A DNA stretch of 64,000 nucleotides from Gymnothorax reevesii (lineage: Eukaryota > Chordata > Actinopteri > Anguilliformes > Muraenidae). Numbering within the stretch: position 1 is the stretch's first letter; the number at the start of each line of letters is the position of its first letter. The notes below the pieces were generated by a model. That model was not told the DNA's origin. It searched no databases and saw nothing but the letters and a program-made list of their open reading frames with translations. The stretch is taken from positions 52,245,620 to 52,309,619 of the forward strand of contig CM056583.1 of assembly GCA_029721435.1 (NCBI GenBank), in the 5' to 3' direction. Shown piece after piece: positions 49,370 through 64,000 of this stretch. The position numbers were made by a program, and so were the translations under genes.

Positions 49370-49662
49370 TTGTACAAAAATGAAAATAAAGACTAATAAT
49401 GTACAAAATGATGATCAGCGTTCTTACAGAGAAAAGAACCTTACAGAGAAATTCCTCCTTTTCTGTACACTGGGTATTCCGCCACCACAAAAACTGGGGA
49501 AAAGATAAAGGGTCTCGTGATGGTCCAATCTCCCAAGATTAAAAGATGTCCGTCCGTTTAAGTTATTTGGAATCCAGTTCACTCTTGGGCTGCTGTAATT
49601 TGGTCCTGACTCTTTTCATGACTTTTTTTTCACGGATTTTCGTATAACAACACTCACTTCGC

Positions 49663-55068
<5,406 letters not shown>

Positions 55069-55737
55069 ATCTCGAGCCCAAAAAGTGCAAAAAAATCAAG
55101 CTGATTGCTGTTTTTATAACGCGAAAAAGAGGTCTCAGATATAGGCTACGGTCGTGCAAAGTCAAATCCAAGCAGGGAATAGCGTAGGACGAAGTAGTAG
55201 CAGGCGATAGCCAATACATTCAAAACACAAGGAAAGAGGCACCCGATCAGGATACGCGTGTATCGGGAGGCCAGTTCCAATGCAAATCGCAGTCATCCAT
55301 CCAGGAAACCAAAATTCGGATAAATAAAAAATAAATAGGAGTCCAATTACAAAAAAATGGTTAAAATAACAATGTACGAGCCATTTGCGATGAAAAGATG
55401 AGGAAAAAATTATACTGGAAAATAATTCGCGGTCCAAAGTATGGCGAAATAAATCCCCAGTACTTCCTTGCTCCTTAGTCCCGTCTCCGCAGGCAGAAGA
55501 GCGATACCACAGAAGAGCGGAATTTCATATTTGTAAAGCTATTTTGAATAAAACTGAGCGGAACCAACAAAAATGACGTACCCCAGTAGTCTCCCCTCTC
55601 CACCAGCAACGGAGCGCAAGAAAGACAAAAACCCACGCTCTGTGCAAGGGGGGAGACGAAAAATGAATGCGTTTTAACGAGAGGACAAGCACAGCAATGC
55701 TTCCGAAACGAGAATCTGCGCGAATGTCTGTATACAG
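55069..55737 (-). other. nr2f1a: probable nr2f1a 5' UTR
   Basis: The sequence between the start codon and the putative promoter motifs. No alternative in-frame start extends the protein convincingly, because MAMVVS is the family N-terminus. Length depends on where transcription starts, which is inferred. Confidence 0.4.
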
Positions 55738-55930
55738 TGAACTTTGACACTACTATTGAAACTGACACGTTTCTATGGAGATCGCTGCGCCTTATATGGT
55801 GCTCGTGTCAAGGAGCCAAAAGAAGGGCTGCTGGCAACTGATAATCAAAGGCGACTGACTGGTCAGAGCCCTGTATTGGAGGGAGAAAATGGGAGGCTAA
55901 GGTTAGCCAAGCCCTCTTTCCCTCGATTGG
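55738..55930 (-). promoter_or_regulatory. nr2f1a: putative nr2f1a core promoter: CArG/TATA box, CCAAT box, DR1-like site
   Basis: Reading the minus strand toward the gene, CCAAT lies at 55930-55926. A perfect CArG-type box, CCATATAAGG, lies at 55799-55790 and contains the TATA-like TATAAG. A DR1-like GTGTCAAAGTTCA follows at 55750-55738. If TATAAG works as a TATA box, transcription would start near 55765 and leave a 5' UTR of about 700 nt, assuming no upstream intron. The motif matches are seen directly; promoter function is inferred from position and spacing. Confidence 0.5.
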
Positions 55931-55967
55931 TTAGAGTCCTTAGTCTTCGCCACCTACGACAAGGATT

Positions 55968-55997
55968 GGGGGGGGTGAGGGGGTTGGGGATGGGGGG
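55968..55997 (+). promoter_or_regulatory. G-quadruplex-prone G tract upstream of nr2f1a
   Basis: On the plus strand there are four runs of at least four G separated by loops of 2-3 bases. The tract lies about 170 bp upstream of the putative CArG/TATA box. The matching C-rich strand could form an i-motif. Folding potential is clear from the sequence; a regulatory role is inferred. Confidence 0.6.
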
Positions 55998-58034
55998 TGT
56001 CCTGACAAGCACAATTTACACAGAGCTCGCCGTGCGCTGCTAGTTACTTTGAAACCTGATTAGTATGGGTCGTCTATTGTCACAAAAGGCGCAGAAAGAC
56101 CTTGGATTGAATGGCAGAAACAGAACGGGTAAAAGAAACGCTCGGTGTATGTGAAATTTGCGGACACAAGTGGCGAAAAGGCTTGAGGTGAATCCTCCGA
56201 AGTTTCAGACGGTCTGTACTATGCTGTTGCTTTTAACCGCGAATGAATGCTACTGATACGTACCCTTATCCCTGTGAGTGTATATAATAAAATGCATGTG
56301 AATATAATCCTTATTTATGTTTTCATTTATCCATGTTCTTTAGCATGAATGTCTGTTTTGAGAAAGCGAGCGTCAGAAGAGGGATGTTTGCTAAAAATTA
56401 TAGGGAAAAGAACTGAAGTCTACTAAATGGAGACTATGTGTCGGCTACGGAGAAAAACAGACTTACCTCGCTAGACATGAAAAATATACGGATCGGACTG
56501 CCATCTAGCGTACAGTATACATTCAATGTGCCAGAGCAGCTATAAATCATTTAGATTACGTGTTACGATATATAAAAAACCTCTCATTATTCAATGCTTC
56601 AAGGAATTTACCTGGGTTTACAGGTAACAGGCATCAAATCATATTATGCATTCTGCATAAAAAGGTGGATTTGCCTACTTTAAAAGTGAAGGTAACCTGA
56701 ACGTAACTATGTAGTAGTTGCGGTCAAATTAAGCAATGGACAATTCCGTTAATGCTATGATAATAATAATAATAATTATCATTATTACATGTATATCTCG
56801 AGGTTTGAGATGTGTTGGGGAGGGGGGACTTTCCACATAGCCTGTTCATGTCACTTCCACAAGATTTCTAAATAAATAAATCAATGGATTAATAAATAAA
56901 CAATTCGAAAAACGCGGTCATGGCTTCGGTGTGGTGTCAGGGTAAAGCAAATTAATAATTTATTAATCTTATAAGATTAATTCGAACAATTCGAAACCTC
57001 TGTAAGTGAATCGTCAAGTTTGTATTCTTTTATTCTGGCTAGTGGGAAGGCAAAATTTTGTGTGTGTGTTGGGTAGGGGAGTGGGGGTTGGCTGCAAAGG
57101 TGGCGAATGAGCGCAAAGAGGATACCGACACAAAAAATGCGAGGGAAAGGCCACTGGAACGTTCAATGCAACAGTTCCTGGGGTCGGCAATATGCTCCAG
57201 GAAACACCGCAACACAATTTCTGCAGGCAAGTACGCAAACTCTTAAATTATTGACAAATATGTTCTCATATTCATGACAGCAGAGAGCATTTACGCAAAG
57301 CAAAATGACTGAGCCACTTATATAAAGTAAAATTCATTATTATTATTGTTGTTGTTGTTGCTGCTGTTGTCGTCGTTGTAGTCCTTTTGTGGCAGCCATA
57401 GAATGTCATCTTCCGTGTTGCAGGCTTCTCCTCAAATTGCTGTATGGTGCTATTGCATACCTCCTTGCAAGTCGGTTAAGCGGGGCACTATTTGGGAAAC
57501 TCTTTCTATGGTTTCATAAATAACTTCTCTTGCGACATATAATAGCATAGTAAGTAGGTTTTGCATTGCTAAGCGTACAAGCTATACTTCACTGTGGTTA
57601 AATGCTGATAGTTCGTGCATAGCCTGCGTGTTATTTGCATAGCCGACATATCTCAAACCGCGAAAGCATCTTATAATACCAAAAACGCATTCACAGGCTT
57701 TCCCTGAGACCGTTATTCTCTTGCAGCCTTACGGACGAACGACAAAGGCCTTTTTATGGCCATGCTTGGATGTCTTTTACTCAGAACATTGAAGACTGAA
57801 TATTTCAGAGGAAAACTCATGTATTAAATAAAGCGCCATACGCACAATTATGCCAATTAAGTGTTTGTTTTTGGCCCTAAATTAACCCCTTCTCTGCAAA
57901 TGCTTTATTTACTTTCAAAGTTTTACAGGATCTAACACACTTTCAATTGTTAGAATTGCTATTCTCGAGTTTTAAAGGTTTCCTCCTGAGATGCAACAAA
58001 ACACGGTAGGCTATTTAATTAGTGATAGGAAATT

Positions 58035-58092
58035 CCCCCCCCCCCCCCCCCCCCCCTCCCACCCCCCCCCCCCCCTCTCCCCCTCTCCTCCT
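58035..58092. repeat. poly(C) tract
   Basis: C runs of about 21 and 14 are separated by TCCCA, followed by CTCTCCCC units. The G-rich strand can form quadruplexes. Homopolymer length is unreliable in many assemblies. Confidence 0.9.
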
Positions 58093-59317
58093 CTTCACTC
58101 CTTCAACAAATATCCATCATTTCAATGTTCTGACCGATGTCAAAAACAGTTTGTAAAGTAATTTATTTATGTGCGGGAGGGGGTGGGGGGTGGGGGTTAG
58201 AAATCAAGTTCTGCACCTGAAATATAAAGTCAATGATGATAGCTATTGCAATCCTCATTACATCTCAGTCAGCTGGGGCTAAAATTACAAACCTTGAGTT
58301 AGTTAGTTGCGTCTCCTTCAAATAGATCTAATTTTCAGATTTAAATAGAGACGAAAAATAAAATAAAGAAAGCTTATGTGCACCTGTTATAACTAACGCC
58401 TACAAACGTTGCAGTTGAGATACTGTTATTAAACTTAGCAATGCCCGTTTACTCGCATCAAAACAAAAGACATGTTCCTCCTGACCTCATAATACTAAAC
58501 CAAACAGCAAAATCATGTCCATGCATATCAATATTCTTTGAATAATTTGAATTAAACTAGCGTCCTATTTGCAAAGTTAACTAAAACGGCATTTTACTTG
58601 TTGTCTTGATATATTGCACCCCACAGTGGCCTAGAAATAAGCGCAACTACAATGTTTTTGCGGCAGAGTTACTCAGGGCTTTTAGTTGCTCTTTGGTCCT
58701 CTTGTGAAAATTCATTCGATTTTTGTCCTCTTTCGCGAGCAACTTTTATAGATCTGCACCTGAACTAAAACAAACCAGGATGCAGCATCGCTGAAAAAAA
58801 AAAGATAAAAAAAAACTCGGGAAATGTGATGGACCGAACTCCTGATTTGTTTGAAAGGTATCCGAAACCAAAGTCAGAAATCAATTAGCTCTCACTGCTG
58901 GTTGTGGGTGCTCAATGTTAACCGACTCGCAAACAACGCGTAAATATATGATTCACTCGAAAAACCAACTTTTCGCTGGGACCACTTTGTAAGGAATTGT
59001 GAATTGCCAAATATTCATGGACAAAATGATAGCCTATATACCGTTCATTCTTCTAAATAAGGCTTATGAGCTCAGATGTTTTTGTATTTTATTTATTTCG
59101 GAAGTTTTCCCCCAGTTTGGCCACTATTGGGTTGAAGTGCTTTAAACAGCCAGTTATTATGCAGTCTTTTTTTCTCCAAACGATATGGTGAGCAGAACGG
59201 AAAATCCATTTTCAGCGTCATTTTTCGTTTTTATGACCGATGTAATAAGACCCAGTATGTGAGTTAAACGGTCACTTTGAAGAAAATGTGACTCAAATGC
59301 ACATGGAAAGGTGGGCC

Positions 59318-59364
59318 ATTATTATTATTATTATTATTATTATCATCACCATCATCATCATCAA
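59318..59364. repeat. (ATT)n-(ATC)n microsatellite
   Basis: About eight ATT units followed by ATC units. Confidence 0.95.
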
Positions 59365-60289
59365 TACCAACATTATTTAAAAGTATCCAGTAATAGTATT
59401 TGATTAAATTGTTGAAACTAACATCCGCGTATATTAGTTGGGCAAATAGTGGAGTTAAAATGGATGGGTGTAATTTTAGCCGAGGACTAATAGGCTACCG
59501 TAAATTGCAGGAGTCAGTTCCCAACATTCTTAATTCCAAGCATTTAGGTTGGCGAAAAGTTTAGTGGTCCAGAGTATTACTCTGAAGAAACATATTTCAA
59601 AAATTCTAGTCAATTTTCATGGGATTTTTCAAAACGAAGTCTATGTTGTACTTTATTTCCTCGTGCTTTCGTCTCATGCTTTTCTGGGGAATACACACTG
59701 ATCGGGCAATCCTGGAAAAAGGAACATTCAAGTTAAAGCGGATATCAAGGAATGCAAACATGATTCACAAAGTGTTTCTTGACTTTTATTCTTTGGCGTT
59801 TAAATAATTTCAAATCAGATACTCAACTATCGCATCTGCCTGCATGAAATGCACCGATTAGGCCGACGAGCGCGTCTGAACTGTGCGCGTATGATGTTGC
59901 ATATACCCACTGTATTTTTGTGTTGCCCGGACTTGGGTTATTAGCTCAAGAGGGTGACAGACTTTGGACTTGGGTCACGCTTTTGAGACGTTTTCTCCTG
60001 TCTTCCCGTGCGTACATTGTTCATTGAAATATCTTCGCAAATAGGAATGGATAGGCCAAACTCATAAAAAATAATAGCCTAATAATAAAAAAATAGACGA
60101 ATTTGATATTTACAATTTGGGTTCAGAAAAGAAAAAAGTTCTCTGGTGAGGGAATATAGGAAGCAAAATCAGTGTCTCATTTTACATTAGGTCGGGAGAT
60201 TTGATTTCTACTTCCGTGGGCCATGTAATGCACCACGTACAGTACTGTAGTGTGAAAAAAGTATTTGCCCCCATCCCGATTTCTTCTAT

Positions 60290-60292
<3 letters not shown>

Positions 60293-60343
<51 letters not shown>
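60293..60343. repeat. (TA)n microsatellite inside the Tc1 end
   Basis: About 25 TA units, just inside the outer terminal repeat; probably expanded from the TA-rich end of the element. Confidence 0.95.
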
Positions 60344-60346
<3 letters not shown>

Positions 60347-61237
60347 CATATATGTTTCAAATCATCCAACTAATTTTAATATAAGACAAAGATAACGTGC
60401 GTAAGCATAAAATGCAGCCTTTAAAGGATCATTTCATTTACTGAAGGTAAAGTGTCATTCAAAACCTATAGCACCCTTGTGAAAAAATAATTGCCCCCTA
60501 AACCTAATAGCTGGTTGTGCTGCCTTTGACAGCAACAACTGCACTCTCATGTTTGTAATAACTGGCAATGAGGCTTTTGCCCCAGTGTTTTGGCCCATTA
60601 TTCTTAGCAGAATTGTTTAAATTCAGCTTCATTGGAGGCCTTTTGAGCATGAACTGCTTGTTTAAGCATCTCAGTCAGATTTAAGTCAGTACTTTGACTG
60701 GGCCACTCCAAAACCTTCATTTTGTTCCTTTCAAGCCATTCAGAGGTGAATTTACTTGTGCTCTTTGCATCATTGTCCTGCTGTATAGCCCAACAGCGCA
60801 TAACCTTTTGATAACAAAATTATGGCCTGATATACTCCTTCAAAATTTTCTGGTTGCAAGCAGAATTAATTGTTCCATCCATTATAGCAAGCCGCCCAGG
60901 TCCTTGAACCAGTAAAGTAGCCTGAAACCATTAAACTCCCACCAACTTGTTTGTTTATAGGTATTATGTTCACTGTGTTGGGGGTCATCAAGGTGTTTTT
61001 TGGCATATGTGAGCTGAGCCTTTGTGTTCCATTTTGACAGCAGTTGTTTTTGCCAAGCAGCTTTCCTATGGATGCCATTTTGACCCAGTCTCTTTATAAT
61101 TGTGGAATTGTGCGCAGTGACCTCATGTGAGACAAGTAAGGCCTGCATTTCTTTAGATGTTAGTCTGAGTTCTTTTATGAACTCCTGCATGAGTCGATAA
61201 TGTGCTCTTAAAGAAATTTGGTTGGCCAGCCACTCCT

Positions 61238-61429
61238 CACTGCAAAAAAAAGTTGTCTCAACTGAAAAAAGTTAGTGTCCAGGCTGCTTTAAAATTTTAA
61301 GCTCATTGAACTTGAGATGACAAGTTGAGGTAATATTCAACTAATAATCTTAAATTCAGTTAACTTGAAATTTTGAGGCAGCCTGGACACTAACTTTTTT
61401 CAGTTGAGACAACTTTTTTTTTTACAGTG
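61238..61429. mobile_element. 192-bp palindromic MITE inserted in the Tc1 transposase
   Basis: The ends CACTGCAAAAAAAAG and, inverted, CACTGTAAAAAAAAAAG lead into about 33 bp of perfect inverted repeat (GTTGTCTCAACTGAAAAAAG onward to GTCCAGGCTGC). The insertion is flanked by CT on both sides (61236-61237, 61430-61431). Removing it and one CT restores the continuous Tc1 codons for NLPRSGWPT. The CACTG end and 2-bp duplication suggest a CACTA/EnSpm-like origin (inference). Confidence 0.85.
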
Positions 61430-61965
61430 CTGGGAAGGTTCATCACTGTTCCATGTTTTTCCATTTGTAGATAATGGCACTCTCCATGGTTCGCTGGAGT
61501 CCCAGAGCCTTAGAAATGGCTTTGTAACCCTTTCCAGACTGATAGATGTTAACTACTTTGATTCTCATCTGGTCTTGAATTTCTCGCAGCATCATCTGTT
61601 TGCCAACCTCATATTGCCAGACAGGTTCTATGTAAGTGATGTTTAGATTTAGCATGGCTGGCAGTAATTATCCTTGGTTGTTTCTAATGAAATTGAACCC
61701 AATTTTCAATTACATTTGTTGAATTAGTTGATTTAGTGACTAAGGGGGCAATTACTTTTTCACATAAGGTTTGGCAGGGTTGGATAGATTTTTTCCTTCA
61801 ATAAATAAAGCCATCATTTAAAAGATGCATTTTGGGTTTACTACGGAGATCTTATATTTTATTATCATTAATTTGATGATCTGAAACATTTAAGTGTGAC
61901 ACATATCCAAAATAGAAGAAATCGGGATGGGGCAAATACTTAATACTTATACTTATAGTATTATA

Positions 61966-64000
61966 TGTCACGCTTTGCATTTGCCTTAGCATGATGGGTT
62001 AACCCGGTCGCAGGAATAATTACCATGGTCATAACAGGCCTCACTGTCTCTCTCTCTCTCTCTCTCACTCTCTTGTTCCCTCTCTCTCTCTCTCTCTCTC
62101 ACGCACACACACAAGCACCATTACAACCTCTGCCTGAACAGTATCTTGAAAATGCAGCATTGGTGTATTCTACGTGGTAGCGTTTTAAGGTTTTTGGCTT
62201 GTTACTTGAATGCTATTGGCATACATTTAGTTTTGGTAAATGTTGTGCTTTTCCCTGGTCAAGGTTTAACATTTCCTCTGCAAATATTTAGCCGTATTAA
62301 TCCGAATCATATTGAATGAAGATCGTCTCACCCAAACGTTTCCGCAAGAAAAGATCTGACATTTCAATGTTGCCTGTTTTTAAACATTGATGGCAATTGC
62401 AACAAAAATAGTGCAGCATTTTTTGATCTCTTCGTATAGTTTGTTTATGAGTCACTAACTAATAATTGATAGTGCTGTACCATATTTGTTTTCAAATGTT
62501 AATTGCGGACCTTTAAAGATGCAGCTCTGCATGCACAGCAGTGCAATGGATTTGCTTGTGCTGGCCTATAAATATCAATGTGAAATATCATGAGGAGTCC
62601 ATTTCTTTCACTTTAATACATAACTACAGGTTATGACACTGTGGCCTTATTTGAAACCCGAGGGCCATTATTTTTGGAAAGAAAATTCTTGATCTTTGTA
62701 TTGACATAATGTTGGCGCTCAGAATGGCCTTGTTGGATCGGACAACATTCCTGTACCAGTGGCTCCCTCCTCATTCTTCTCCTCCTCTCATAGTGATAGT
62801 GACAGAACGTGCAGTTAGTTACTGAAAAAGTCACCCGTCCTTGGAGGTTTTGTTGAGCTTTTGGATCCAGAACATCAGGTCAAGGAAGTGCTAGGGTCAC
62901 ACTGCAGACTTTTCTTCAATGACCCCTTCTATGGGAGGGGAGCTTACTTTCAAGGAGGTTGTGGCCTTCTGCAGTGTTTGTTAGGCTGGAAGGGAAATGA
63001 GAATTGCTGGAGGAGAAACAGACCCCAGTGCATTAACTGGCTGGTGAGCTGCTGAGGTCGGAGAGCTGAAGTCCTGTCACGCACTTCTTTCACCCGAGAG
63101 CTCAGCCGGCTGATTTTCAACCTCTACCTCCCGGACGAAAAACTGCGCTGATCAGTGAAAGTTTTTCAAACAAAATAATGGGGAGATCTTTTACTTTCTG
63201 AATGTAGATTTTCTATCTCTGCCGAACAGTCGTGTTTACCCGTAACCCTTTTGTGCAGAATACGAATAATGTCATTTTTTCCTGTTACATTTGCCTATCT
63301 AGGCTTTATAACTCTGTATTCATGTCACAAGACTCTGGAAAATTATTCCAGTAAAGCAAGACATTTGGAAATTCAATTTTAGGAATTAGACATAGGAATT
63401 TACGAATGCCAGCGTCTATGTCTGCGCAAAGGGGTTATTTTTGCTTGAATATCTCCTTAATCCCTTCAACAAATGGACCCACTTAGGGGTCCATCAAATG
63501 CAGCCGCTGGATTCCAACCTGAAAAACTTCAGGTCTAGTTTAAATTGTGGTGGAGATCCCAAGGTGTCCAACAATCCTATATCTATCCTGCTGAAACTCA
63601 AGGAAATGTGTATGAAATGGTGTGCAAAATCTAGATTTTTTCCATTTGATGTGATACCATGGCCATAAAAAGCATGGTGTCCTGGATTTGAATATTTCTC
63701 TCAATATCAGCGTGATGTAGCTTCAGTGACGTGTTGTAGCTAGGAGATAGAGAATATGCGTGTGACATTTTCTTACAATATGAAAAAAAGCTTTTTCTTA
63801 TGTTGAACCCGCTTAAGGGAAAACTAAAGTGAAAAATTTGGAGTTTTAGGGGTTAAATAAAAAGTTGACCAAACTTTAAAAAGCAAGGCAACCAGCTGAA
63901 CAACTTACTTACAAATTACTCAAAGGGATATTTCAACATTTTGGCAAATTGGCCTATTTTGCCATAATCTCTATAGTTATATGAGTAGGTACATAACCTT
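61966..64000. other. non-coding; nothing recognised beyond a microsatellite
   Basis: No domain-bearing open frame, RNA gene or transposon end was seen. A (CT)n-(CA)n repeat lies at 62046-62113. Confidence 0.5.
62046..62113. repeat. (CT)n-(CA)n microsatellite
   Basis: Two CT runs separated by CACTCTCTTGTTCC, followed by ACGCACACACACA. Confidence 0.95.

Larger units (their letters stand above)
56040..60239. other. non-coding region upstream of nr2f1a
   Basis: No gene recognised. It includes AAT-type palindromic repeats near 56760 and 59318-59364, an ATT/GTT run near 57337, and the poly-C tract at 58035-58092. Mammals have a divergent non-coding RNA (NR2F1-AS1) in this position (established), but nothing here identifies such an RNA. 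Confidence 0.5.
60240..61965 (-). pseudogene. Tc1/mariner-family transposon, near full length, broken, with a nested MITE
   Basis: The terminal inverted repeats face each other: GTATTTGCCCCCATCCCGAT at 60261-60280 and its near complement ATCGGGATGGGGCAAATACT at 61920-61939. A second inner pair contains AATTGCCCCCTAA and TAAGGGGGCAATTACT. On the minus strand the transposase runs from the helix-turn-helix (DQMRIKVVNIYQSGKGYKAI, 61443-61655) through NLPRSGWPT (just left of the MITE), HLDDPQ, GGSLMVSGYF, IQQDNDAKSTSK and DLNLTEMLKQAV. It has frameshifts and stops. The segment between HLDDPQ and GGSLMV, where family members carry the first catalytic Asp, is deleted. DLNLTE keeps the glutamate. It is inactive. 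Confidence 0.9.

Overview
This window is a piece of vertebrate, almost certainly teleost fish, nuclear genome. The reasons are one intron-containing nuclear receptor gene, very long gene-poor flanks, abundant dinucleotide and trinucleotide microsatellites, and many decayed fish-type transposons (Tc1/mariner, Ty3/gypsy, LINE-2, several MITEs). Nothing bacterial, plasmid or phage-like is present. The TGA stop directly after a C-terminal ...YMPIQ and the 411-residue length fit, from memory, the zebrafish Nr2f1a (SVP44) type of COUP-TFI.

The only gene I can defend is nr2f1a (COUP-TFI) on the minus strand, 55068 down to 49663. It has three coding exons: 55068-54636, 53455-52928 and 49937-49663. 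All junctions are GT/AG and both introns split a codon after its first base. The joined frame is 1236 nt (411 residues plus stop). It has a C4 zinc-finger DNA-binding domain, a complete ligand-binding-type domain and an AF-2 helix. A CArG/TATA-like box about 720 bp upstream of the ATG, a CCAAT box, a DR1-like site and a G-quadruplex-prone tract mark a plausible promoter. An AATAAATAAA signal lies about 300 bp past the stop.

Layout. 1-5.6 kb: non-coding, with a striking 66-bp-arm hairpin at 1880-2019 and an AT-rich segment. 5.6-10.2 kb: a transposon graveyard holding a MITE, two Tc1 remnants, a gypsy reverse transcriptase relic and a 152-bp-period repeat element. 10.2-25.7 kb: non-coding, with a nuclear-receptor half-site cluster, MITEs, a nested insertion with a solo LTR carrying a clean 5-bp target duplication, a LINE-2 3' end, a further Tc1 relic and a CpG-rich island. 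25.7-49.3 kb: gene desert with a piggyBac-type MITE at 32.5-33.0 kb and several palindromic AAT/ATT microsatellites. 49.3-56.0 kb: nr2f1a and its promoter. 56.0-64.0 kb: upstream desert containing a near full-length but broken Tc1 element (60.24-61.97 kb) that is itself interrupted by a 192-bp MITE.

There are no genes here that cooperate with one another. The biology is one developmental transcription factor inside a regulatory desert, probably holding its enhancers. Enhancer candidates are given with low confidence because conservation cannot be tested from one sequence. I found no convincing undescribed molecular system. The most informative oddities are the long hairpin, the two nested-insertion records, the receptor half-site cluster and the promoter architecture.
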